Shown here: positions 1 through 5,415 of the stretch, piece after piece
How positions within the stretch are numbered: position 1 is the first letter of the stretch
Layout: each line of letters starts with the position of its first letter
Source: JANWLD01 sp035700225
Lineage (GTDB): Bacteria; Patescibacteriota; Saccharimonadia; Saccharimonadales; 2-12-FULL-41-12
DNA: 5,843 nt
NCBI GenBank assembly: GCA_035700225.1
Contig: DASSOT010000045.1
Coordinates: 1-5,843, forward strand
Direction of reading: 5' to 3'
The notes under the pieces: generated by a model
What the model was told of the DNA's origin: nothing
What the model saw: only the letters and a program-made list of their open reading frames with translations
The model's database searches: none
Program-made: the position numbers and the translations under genes

Positions 1-30
1 AAAAGACTGAACGACGGCAGAATAATATTG

Positions 31-462
31 ATGGACCGTATCAACGAAGAAAGCTTTGAACTGCCTCCGGAGATACCGAAAGTAGATGATTTCGGCCCCC
101 TGATAGACAATGCTCTTCCGTATGTCATTACCGGCCACTCGGGAACTTTCCGCCCGGGAGCCCTCCTCGGCACACTCAAAGCCCTTGGTACACCCACCCG
201 GGGAGACCAAGTCAACGAGCTGTTTGAAAAGCTAAGGATGCATCCGGATGTGATGGCCCTGGAAAGCGGCGACTTTAAAATAGTAGGCGATGTAGAATCC
301 GTACCGCACGGCCTCCAGGCTCCGTCCGATGGCTCGCCCGTTTCCCTGGAAGTCATGATGCGCGAAGCCTTCAATGGCAACCGGTCCCGTCGCAAACCGC
401 GCAAAAGACGGGGCGGCTGGCGGAGGACAAAGGACATGACCGAGCAACCATACGACGAATAA
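31..462 (+). CDS. Hypothetical protein, possible winged-helix domain with basic C-terminal tail (5' end uncertain)
   Basis: I do not recognise the family. From the ATG at 31 it is 143 residues long. The reading frame is open back to base 1, with a TTG at 28, so this could be the C-terminal part of a longer protein; the only Shine-Dalgarno-like stretch (GGCAG, 16-20) is weak. The middle (about residues 38-85) has a helix-helix-helix-strand pattern: an alanine/leucine-rich helix, a TPTRGDQVNELFEKLR segment, then ALESGDFKIVG, which could be the wing of a winged-helix domain. This is a fold guess, not a family match. Residues about 115-132 are strongly basic (RSRRKPRKRRGGWRR), as in nucleic-acid-binding tails, followed by an acidic end (EQPYDE). 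There are no membrane segments. A role in binding DNA or RNA is inference only. It ends 41 bases before the next gene, which has its own promoter. Confidence 0.65.
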   Translation: MDRINEESFELPPEIPKVDDFGPLIDNALPYVITGHSGTFRPGALLGTLKALGTPTRGDQVNELFEKLRMHPDVMALESGDFKIVGDVESVPHGLQAPSDGSPVSLEVMMREAFNGNRSRRKPRKRRGGWRRTKDMTEQPYDE

Positions 463-466
463 AGGC

Positions 467-495
467 TTGATTAAATATATGTTTTATTGTACAAT
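467..495 (+). promoter_or_regulatory. Sigma70-type promoter for a probable leaderless transcript
   Basis: The -35 TTGATT (467-472) and the -10 TACAAT (490-495) are separated by exactly 17 bases. The usual start distance of 6-8 bases puts transcription start at about 502-504, on or next to the ATG at 504. No Shine-Dalgarno sequence lies between the -10 and the ATG, which fits a leaderless mRNA. The element lies in the 41-base gap after the first gene. Confidence 0.65.
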
Positions 496-503
496 TTTGT
501 CTT

Positions 504-815
504 ATGCATAGACCGGACACTGGATCATACCCCATTCCCGAGCACAAAGAAGGCGACCCGACATTGGCGGAAATAGTGCAGGAGCGCAACGGCTTGACTC
601 TTTCCTCCAGGACAGTCGATGAAATGATAGAAGATTACAATCGGGAAATCGTATACACTGCCAGCAGAGAAGAACATCTGCAAAGGCGCCATCCTAAAAG
701 ATTTGAGTCAAAACTGGTTGTTGACTACCTTGATACATGGGCCGGTATAGAAAAGGCTGTCGGCAGTGAAGCTGTGAGGCATGCACGAGCTCTAAGCAAC
801 ATACAGTTTTCGTAA
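504..815 (+). CDS. Hypothetical small charged protein, 103 aa
   Basis: No family is recognised. It is a soluble, highly charged protein with no signal peptide or membrane segment. The N-terminal 20 residues are proline-rich and probably flexible (RPDTGSYPIPEHKEGDP). Three stretches after that look helical: TLAEIVQERNGL, SRTVDEMIEDYNREIVY and REEHLQRRHPKRFESKLVVDYLDTW in overlapping parts, then GIEKAVGSEAVRHARAL. The start is supported by the promoter whose -10 ends 8 bases before the ATG; there is no ribosome-binding site. Its own promoter suggests a single-gene unit: the next gene starts 85 bases downstream with another promoter candidate. Function is unknown. Spacing, charge balance and the good promoter favour a real gene over a chance frame. 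Confidence 0.7.
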   Translation: MHRPDTGSYPIPEHKEGDPTLAEIVQERNGLTLSSRTVDEMIEDYNREIVYTASREEHLQRRHPKRFESKLVVDYLDTWAGIEKAVGSEAVRHARALSNIQFS

Positions 816-861
816 GTAGAAATATCCACAGGCTACATCGCCAGTGTAAAAAACTTCACAC

Positions 862-890
862 TTGATTGAGCTAAATGGTGGTAGTTTTAT
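862..890 (+). promoter_or_regulatory. Candidate promoter for the membrane protein/kinase operon
   Basis: TTGATT (862-867), identical to the -35 upstream of the 504 gene, is followed after 17 bases by TTTTAT (885-890), which matches the -10 consensus at four of six positions. The -10 ends 10 bases before the ATG at 901, so the transcript would have almost no leader. A short inverted repeat, AGTGT (843-847) with ACACT (858-862), overlaps the -35 and could be an operator, but five base pairs can arise by chance. Confidence 0.4.
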
Positions 891-900
891 TTCAAACACC

Positions 901-1833
901 ATGGGCGCATTTGTAAACAATAAAAGAATTTTCTGGATATTTATGGCTTTAAGCGTCATATATATATTGCAGATTATCCTTATACCGCCCGATGCATCTT
1001 CCCTGGCCAAGTTCAGATTGTCGTCTACTGAAGCCAAGCTTCTGGCGCTGACTTTTGCCTTGCCGGTCGCCTTCGTCTGGATGCTCGGCAGTTACGTTTA
1101 TATCAAGTTCCGCCGCTACGTAAACAGCATTTCCAAGGACAAGGACGGCAAAGCTTTTGCTACCATCAGCAACGGGCTACTTTTTCTCTGTCTATGGTTG
1201 CCGATAAGCACTATCTTTTCCAATATTTCCAATTATTTATACAGAGAGCATCCTTCATGGACCGCGCCCTTGGTAATAACTAATAATTATCTGAACCTGT
1301 TTCTTGTGTTGTTTGCATTAGCCCTGATATATACAGGTTCCCGCGAGCTGATCAGCCTCGAGCAAAACCGCAAAGCGTCCATGAGCAAATACCTGACATA
1401 CATACCGTTCATCGCAATAAGCGAGCTTTATGTTTTTCTATCGCTTAACAATCCGGTGCGCCAGTTCCCCTCTGAAACGGTTAAAGTAGCGGGGTATTAT
1501 CTGTCGGACTGGCTATTGATAGGGACTATAGTCATACCGTATATACTGGTGTTCTACTGGGGGTTTTTCGCCGTGTTGAATATTTATATATACCGGCGGA
1601 ACGTAAGGGGCGTCATATACAAAAGATCGCTGGATAATTTCGCCAAAGGACTGCTGTGTATAGTAAGTTCGATAATACTGATACGCTATCTTGCCAGTCT
1701 GACAACCGCTTTCAGCAACAGCACGCTGAAGACCATCCTGTTAATAATTTACCTGCTTTTGGCGATTCTTCTGCTAGGATTTATCTTATTTGCTAAATCA
1801 GTCAAGAAGTTAGAAAAAATTGAAAAGGTGTGA
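901..1833 (+). CDS. Polytopic membrane protein, about 8 helices, unknown family; first gene of kinase operon
   Basis: This is a 310-residue integral membrane protein. Hydrophobic segments lie at about residues 10-28, 46-68, 90-112, 124-145, 164-182, 200-231 (long, with an internal IPYILVFYWGFF), 248-267 and 277-299. They are linked by short charged loops such as KFRRYVNSISKDKDGK and YRRNVRGVIYKRSLDN. The C-terminus is short and basic (KSVKKLEKIEKV). No catalytic or transporter motif is recognised. A TTG at 862 would extend the frame by 13 residues, but it has no Shine-Dalgarno sequence and coincides with the probable -35 element, so I chose the ATG at 901. The stop (1831-1833) shares its last base with the ATG of the next gene (TGATG), which implies translational coupling. 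Because a cytosolic histidine kinase is two genes downstream, I infer that this protein may be the membrane sensing subunit of that kinase, comparable in layout to MASE-type sensor regions but encoded separately. A transporter is the main alternative. Confidence 0.8.
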   Translation: MGAFVNNKRIFWIFMALSVIYILQIILIPPDASSLAKFRLSSTEAKLLALTFALPVAFVWMLGSYVYIKFRRYVNSISKDKDGKAFATISNGLLFLCLWLPISTIFSNISNYLYREHPSWTAPLVITNNYLNLFLVLFALALIYTGSRELISLEQNRKASMSKYLTYIPFIAISELYVFLSLNNPVRQFPSETVKVAGYYLSDWLLIGTIVIPYILVFYWGFFAVLNIYIYRRNVRGVIYKRSLDNFAKGLLCIVSSIILIRYLASLTTAFSNSTLKTILLIIYLLLAILLLGFILFAKSVKKLEKIEKV

Positions 1834-2090
1834 TGCGAAACAAATATTCTTTACGCGACCAAGTTATAGAGATTACAACAGACTATCTGGGCCCGGCCTC
1901 ACAAAGGTTCGTGGACAGACAGATAACTGCGCATCTTGGCAAAGCCCCTGAGGAACTGAAGCGTTCCGATATACCTAAGCTGATAGCTTGGATGGAAGCG
2001 GTGGTGTCTTTGCTGACGCACGATGACGAAATCGTGAAGGAATACATCAATAAATTAACTAACCTTGCCGGAAGTACTCAGCGGAGTTGA
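1833..2090 (+). CDS. Small helical protein (85 aa) coupled to membrane protein and histidine kinase
   Basis: This is a soluble 85-residue protein with no membrane segment. Three helical stretches are apparent: LRDQVIEITTDYLGPASQRF running into VDRQITAHL; EELKRSDIPKLIAWMEAVVSLLT; and DDEIVKEYINKLTNL. The pattern of a YLGPA-x-RFVxRQIxxHL helix, then KxPEEL-xxxDIPKLIxWM, then LLT-xDxxIVxEY feels like a conserved small domain found near signalling proteins in other bacteria, but I cannot name the family with certainty. The ATG at 1833 overlaps the upstream stop in a TGATG junction; an in-frame GTG at 1830 is an alternative. GAAAAGG (1822-1828) provides a ribosome-binding site inside the end of the upstream gene. 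Its stop (2088-2090) lies just before the kinase start. Sitting between a membrane protein and a kinase, it may be an adaptor or regulator linking them; this is inferred from position only. Confidence 0.8.
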   Translation: MRNKYSLRDQVIEITTDYLGPASQRFVDRQITAHLGKAPEELKRSDIPKLIAWMEAVVSLLTHDDEIVKEYINKLTNLAGSTQRS

Positions 2091-2092
2091 TA

Positions 2093-3277
2093 TTGACAAA
2101 AAGTAAAAACAAGTCGGCGGCTAAGAAAATCGCTGTGGGAAACAGCAGGGAAAGTGCACGAAGCGAAGCTATGTTCTATAGCATAGGTACAGGCGCCCTA
2201 ATGACGGACGAGAGCGGAAAAATAGAGAAAATCAATGACCGCGCGCTGGAAATGCTCGGATATAAGCGCGAAGAACTTATCGGCAAGTGGTTCCCGCAGA
2301 TTATCGTAGCGCTTGATGAAAACAAAAAAGAAATCAAACCCATCGACCGGCCGATAACCCAGTCGTTCGTATCGGGCAAGCCTATCAACACCCGCATGTA
2401 CTATTACAGGAAGGATAAGTCGCTATTACCGGTCAATATTACCGTGTCGCCCATAATCGTGAACGGCAAGCCCGAGGGCGCCATAGAGGTTTTTGAAGAT
2501 GTAAGCCTCGAGCTGGAAGTCGACAAGATGAAAAGCGAGTTCATATCCATCGCGTCCCACCAGCTAAGGACGCCGCTCACCGCCGTAAGCGTGTATACCC
2601 AGATGCTGGCCGACGGTTACGAAGGCGATATAAGCCCCGGCCAGAAAGAGAACCTGGAAATAATTATGAATTCAGTCCGAAGGATGAACCGGCTCATATC
2701 CGCGCTGTTGGATATTTCCAAGCTGGAAACAGGGAAAATAAACGTCAATCAATCGCAGGTAGACCTTAAGGAAGTACTCGGAACTTCCATGCAGGATTTG
2801 GAACAGGACGCAATCAACAAAGAGCTTGAGATAAACTACGATCTGCCGGACAAGCCGCTCAAGGTAAACTCCGACGCCCTGCTGGTGGGAGAAATTTACA
2901 GCAACCTTATATCCAATGCTATCAAGTACACGCCCCCTCAAGGAAAACTTGATATTAAACTTAGGGAAAAAAGAGGCAGATGCGTATTCTGTATCAAAGA
3001 CAACGGGTACGGGATACCCTTCAGCTTTAAGGAAAAAATCTTCCAAAAATTTTCGCGGGCGCCGAATGCTGAAAGCGTGGACACAAGCGGAAGCGGTCTC
3101 GGACTATATATGGCCAAGGAGATTGCCGCTATCCTGGGCGGCAGGCTGTGGTTCAAAAGTACCGAGGGCAAAGGCACCTGTTTTTATTTTTCCCTGCCGG
3201 CACCTGTCAATGCCGGCCAGGCTCTGGACACCGGAGCCGGGAGTTTTTTCGGCGGCAAAATCAATACCGGCGAATGA
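2093..3277 (+). CDS. Cytosolic PAS-domain sensor histidine kinase
   Basis: A soluble two-component kinase that autophosphorylates on histidine. Numbered from the TTG at 2087 (396 aa), the domains are: a basic, lysine-rich N-terminus (1-24); a PAS domain (about 25-140, with GALMTDESGKIEKINDRALEMLGYKRE in pieces at 36-63); HisKA with the H-box ASHQLRTPLT and phospho-acceptor His158; and HATPase_c with N-box Asn277 (NLISNAIKY), G1 DNGYGIP (305-311), F-box IFQKFSRA and G2 GSGLGLYMAKEI (from 335). All the key residues are present, so it should be active. There is no membrane helix, so it is either a cytosolic sensor or takes input from the membrane protein encoded first in the operon. On the start codon: GGAG (2083-2086) touches the TTG at 2087 but sits 6 bases from the in-frame TTG at 2093, so I chose 2093. 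The last 23 residues after the HATPase core (from about residue 374) are a glycine-rich tail that runs through a terminator-like hairpin. No response regulator is encoded in the window. Confidence 0.93.
   Translation: MTKSKNKSAAKKIAVGNSRESARSEAMFYSIGTGALMTDESGKIEKINDRALEMLGYKREELIGKWFPQIIVALDENKKEIKPIDRPITQSFVSGKPINTRMYYYRKDKSLLPVNITVSPIIVNGKPEGAIEVFEDVSLELEVDKMKSEFISIASHQLRTPLTAVSVYTQMLADGYEGDISPGQKENLEIIMNSVRRMNRLISALLDISKLETGKINVNQSQVDLKEVLGTSMQDLEQDAINKELEINYDLPDKPLKVNSDALLVGEIYSNLISNAIKYTPPQGKLDIKLREKRGRCVFCIKDNGYGIPFSFKEKIFQKFSRAPNAESVDTSGSGLGLYMAKEIAAILGGRLWFKSTEGKGTCFYFSLPAPVNAGQALDTGAGSFFGGKINTGE
3217..3249 (+). terminator. Terminator-like hairpin inside the 3' end of the kinase gene
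   Basis: GGCTCTGG (3220-3227) pairs with CCGGAGCC (3231-3238) across an ACA loop, with one G-T wobble. CC (3217-3218) can pair with GG (3239-3240) if A3219 bulges. After GAG comes a run of six T (3244-3249). This has the form of a Rho-independent terminator on the plus strand, but it lies 26-60 bases before the kinase stop codon, where translating ribosomes would oppose folding. It may be a relic of a terminator once located after an earlier stop, or a chance structure. Confidence 0.4.
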
Positions 3278-3482
3278 TTTCTTTGAGGCTCCTGGCGTTA
3301 CGAACGGCCGTAGCATCATAATCATTATTGGAAAAGCAAAATACGCGCTTGCAGTCTTTACCCTCTTTTTTTATGAAGTCCGCCCAATCTTTAAGCTCTT
3401 CCGGCGCATAGCTGGAACGATACAGCCACCTTCCTTCGTTTAAGGTGTTACCGTTTGTCGATTATACGAGCCTTAAATACAT
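3261..3482 (-). pseudogene. C-terminal remnant of a DUF72 (YecE-like) family gene
   Basis: The apparent gap after the kinase reads, on the minus strand, as the end of a DUF72 protein. The stretch open from 3461 down to the TGA at 3261-3263 encodes 66 residues, including EGRWLYRSSYAPEELKDW, then ADFIKKEGKDCKR, then VFCFSNNDYDATAVRNA and SLKEIIRRY. The YxSxY-EEL-W helix, the strand ending in NND and the A-V-x-NA-x-x-L helix are the usual last elements of this TIM-barrel-like family, whose members are about 240 residues long. Upstream in the same frame, YLRLV (about 3465-3479) resembles the family's Y-x-R-L strand, but an in-frame TAA (3462-3464) interrupts it and a second TAA is at 3495-3497. 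There is no start codon, and the N-terminal two thirds are missing. The NND motif is preceded by serine where phenylalanine is usual in my memory of the family. The remnant overlaps the kinase 3' end tail to tail by 17 bases. Its biochemical role, even when intact, is not established. Confidence 0.8.
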
Positions 3483-3494
3483 TTTGTCTGGGAA

Positions 3495-3521
3495 TTAAAT
3501 CATAACGGATGGGTGTATAAT
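3495..3521 (+). promoter_or_regulatory. Promoter for the 58-aa membrane protein
   Basis: A perfect -10, TATAAT (3516-3521), lies 25 bases before the ATG at 3547. The -35 is poor: TTAAAT (3495-3500) at a 15-base spacing is the best I see. Transcription would start near 3528, giving a leader of about 19 bases that contains the Shine-Dalgarno sequence. The bases before the -10 (TGTATAAT) resemble those at the 504 gene (TGTACAAT). Confidence 0.55.
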
Positions 3522-3546
3522 TACACACAATATCAAAGGAGGGTTT

Positions 3547-3723
3547 ATGGAAAACAACGATAACAAGGAGCAAAAACCGGCAAAAAGCTATGGCAAAAGG
3601 CCGGTCTGGCAATGGGTGCTTATATACATAGTGGCAGGCATTGTGGTTTACGGCCTGATATATTATTTCTTCATCAAGGATAACGGCAACAGCGGCAACA
3701 ACACCGGCGGTTTCAGTTACTAA
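3547..3723 (+). CDS. Small single-pass membrane protein, 58 aa
   Basis: This short gene has a near-perfect ribosome-binding site, AAAGGAGGG (3535-3543), just before its ATG and a TATAAT box upstream. The protein has a charged, lysine- and asparagine-rich N-terminus (residues 1-18, ending YGKRP), one membrane helix at about 21-43 (WQWVLIYIVAGIVVYGLIYY), and a short glycine/asparagine-rich outside tail ending GGFSY. The positive charges before the helix suggest N-in topology. I recall similar small proteins (basic N-terminus, W-x-W, IYGLIYYFF, then a G-G-aromatic end) in several Patescibacteria, often unannotated. Function is unknown. Its TAA shares two bases with the stop codon of the convergent gene. 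Length, expression signals and clear topology make it a real gene rather than noise. Confidence 0.85.
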   Translation: MENNDNKEQKPAKSYGKRPVWQWVLIYIVAGIVVYGLIYYFFIKDNGNSGNNTGGFSY

Positions 3724-4022
3724 GCGACCCTGTAGCTAAAATGACCCAGTATGACCAACAGGATTACGAATGCTCCGAGCAGTTTGCGGAAGTAGCTGGC
3801 TCCTTCGGTAATTTCTAAATAGGCCCAGGTGAAGATAAAGGCACTGCTGATAAAGCCGAGGCCGTCTTTAAGGTGGCCCGAATCGGTAAAATTATAAGCC
3901 AGCCTGAAAATCGCCCAGCTGACAAGTGGAAAGTTCGGCGTCTGCCACAATACGGTGCGTCCTTTTTCGTCGCGTATGAACTTCTCCCATAACCGGTTTA
4001 AGACATTTGTTTTTGTAGCCAT
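3720..4022 (-). CDS. Hypothetical small membrane protein, 100 aa
   Basis: This is a 100-residue membrane protein of unknown function. Residues 1-29 are cytosol-like (MATKTNVLNRLWEKFIRDEK followed by GRTVLWQTPN). Then come a short hydrophobic segment (about 30-46), a second at 54-74 (FISSAFIFTWAYLEITEG) and a third at 79-98 (KLLGAFVILLVILGHF). The pattern DEKGRTVLWQTPN-P followed by hydrophobic helices and WAYLEIT-G-xxYFRKLLG seems familiar from hypothetical proteins of Saccharibacteria, but this is recollection. An in-frame GTG at 4028 adds two residues, but the ATG at 4020-4022 has a weak GAGAG about 6 bases upstream and a promoter candidate at the right distance, so I prefer it. The gene is divergent from the hydrolase gene (55-base gap) and convergent with the 58-aa gene, with overlapping stop codons. 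Confidence 0.8.
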   Translation of the reverse strand: MATKTNVLNRLWEKFIRDEKGRTVLWQTPNFPLVSWAIFRLAYNFTDSGHLKDGLGFISSAFIFTWAYLEITEGASYFRKLLGAFVILLVILGHFSYRVA

Positions 4023-4033
4023 AGACACTCTCA

Positions 4034-4062
4034 GTTAAACAGAAGAGTTATTAAAAGCGCAA
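4034..4062 (-). promoter_or_regulatory. Weak candidate promoter for the 100-aa membrane protein
   Basis: Reading the minus strand, TTGCGC (4057-4062) and TTTAAC (4034-4039) are 17 bases apart, and the -10 ends 11 bases before the ATG at 4022. The -35 matches consensus at only three positions. The spacing repeats that seen at the 504 and 901 genes, which is the main reason for listing it. Confidence 0.3.
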
Positions 4063-4077
4063 GCGGAGTAGTGTAAT

Positions 4078-5406
4078 ATGCATGTAATGGATCCTGCCGC
4101 CGAAGCCTTTATAAAAGTTTGTAGCGATGTACTGGAAAAAAACGCCATCGACGGCTATACCGTGCCGTCGCGCCACATTTATCCGCACCAGTGGCTTTGG
4201 GACAGTTGTTTTACTGCGATAGGACTGAGGCATGTGGATATACGCCGGGCAAGAAAAGAACTTCGCACGCTCAAACGAGGCGCCTGGTCCAACGGCATGA
4301 TGCCTAATATGATATTCCACGAGTCATTTCTAAACTTTGACCATACGCTATGGAAGAGCAAGTCCCTCAAAGAAGCCCCTAGAAACGTGAGCACCACCTG
4401 CATAACTCAACCTCCCATGCTTGCCGAAGCCGTTTTTAGGGTCGGCCAGTCTATGCCAAAGGCCGAACGGCTGAAATGGTATAGATCGATGCTTGGATGC
4501 ATAAAGGACTATCACAAGTGGCTTTACACGGAAAGGGATCCGGACGGCGACGGCCTTGTAGTCCAGCTACATCCTTACGAGAGCGGTATGGATAACAGCC
4601 CGCCATGGATGTATGTGTTGAGCAGGATGAACCACCCTTGGTGGCTGAAGATATTCAACAAACACAGCATCAAGATTATAATCAATCACTTCCGAAGAGA
4701 TGGCGGGTTCGTGCCGGTATCACAGAGAATAGGCCTTAGGGACGCCCTGCGAAGCTTTTATGCCATAAAGGAGCTGGCAAAAAGAAAATATAAATACGCG
4801 AACGGGGATAAAAACCAGGTGGTCGTACAGGATCTTATGTTCAATTGTATCCTTATACGCGCCAACAAACTTCTGTTACACATGGCTGAGGCGACTGGCG
4901 AGAAGCTCCCCTCGGAACTTACGGATGCATTCGCCAGCACTGAACAATCGCTGGAGAAGCTCTGGAGCCATGAAAATAACCGTTATTACTCCCGCAACTT
5001 CTTGACAAAAAGATTGATTAAACAGGATACGTTGTCCGCTTTCATGCCACTTTACGCCGGATGTATAAGCAAATCACGCGCAGAAATACTGGCAAGACGG
5101 CTGAGAAAAGCGGGCGAGTATGGGACTGATTTCCCCGTGCCAAGCGTGCCTCTTGACTCTGTGCATTTCCGCAAAAGAAAATACTGGCAGGGGCCTTCCT
5201 GGGCAAACACGAATTGGCTGATAATTCAGGGTCTAAAGAATTACGGCTTTGATTCATTAGCCGGCGACTTGCGTCACTCTACCTTGCTGATGATTGCCAG
5301 AAGCGGATCTTACGAATACTTCTCACCATTGGACGGTGCGGGAGAAGGCATCCAAGACTTCAGCTGGACGGCCAGCCTGGCCATCGATTTGCTGAAAACG
5401 GACTGA
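4078..5406 (+). CDS. MGH1-like glycoside hydrolase (GH63 type, (alpha/alpha)6 barrel)
   Basis: This is a 442-residue cytosolic enzyme without signal peptide, of the mannosylglycerate-hydrolase-like/GH63 group, which cleaves alpha-linked glucose or mannose by inversion. Diagnostic segments are YPHQWLWDSCFTAIGLRHVD (35-54), NGMMPNMIFH (72-81), YESGMDNSPPWM (167-178), QDLMFNCILIRANKLL (251-266), YWQGPSWANTNWLI (369-382) and SYEYFSPLDGAGEG (411-424) followed by FSWTASLAIDLL. By analogy with characterised MGH enzymes, Asp172 in the GMDNSP motif is the likely general acid and Glu413 in SYEYFSP the general base; this assignment is inferred from motif position. All core motifs are present and length is close to family members, so it appears intact. 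GGAG (4065-4068) is 9 bases before the ATG. Substrate cannot be read from sequence: compatible-solute glucosides or mannosides, or host-derived oligosaccharides, are options. Confidence 0.92.
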   Translation: MHVMDPAAEAFIKVCSDVLEKNAIDGYTVPSRHIYPHQWLWDSCFTAIGLRHVDIRRARKELRTLKRGAWSNGMMPNMIFHESFLNFDHTLWKSKSLKEAPRNVSTTCITQPPMLAEAVFRVGQSMPKAERLKWYRSMLGCIKDYHKWLYTERDPDGDGLVVQLHPYESGMDNSPPWMYVLSRMNHPWWLKIFNKHSIKIIINHFRRDGGFVPVSQRIGLRDALRSFYAIKELAKRKYKYANGDKNQVVVQDLMFNCILIRANKLLLHMAEATGEKLPSELTDAFASTEQSLEKLWSHENNRYYSRNFLTKRLIKQDTLSAFMPLYAGCISKSRAEILARRLRKAGEYGTDFPVPSVPLDSVHFRKRKYWQGPSWANTNWLIIQGLKNYGFDSLAGDLRHSTLLMIARSGSYEYFSPLDGAGEGIQDFSWTASLAIDLLKTD

Positions 5407-5415
5407 TAGTAACTT

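Noticed and set aside
843..862. Inverted repeat AGTGT/ACACT as operator
   Set aside because: Only five base pairs with a 10-base loop; too weak to list as a separate site although it overlaps the -35 candidate.
2672..3046. A 124-aa minus-strand frame
   Set aside because: It is entirely antisense to the HATPase region of the kinase, with no recognisable family and no initiation signals.
3104..3325. A 73-aa minus-strand frame over the end of the kinase
   Set aside because: It is in a different frame from the DUF72 remnant, which explains the sequence better.
2916..3443. A 175-aa plus-strand frame covering the kinase 3' half and the region beyond
   Set aside because: It overlaps the conserved N, G1, F and G2 boxes of the kinase in another frame, has no ribosome-binding site, and its last part is antisense to the DUF72 remnant.
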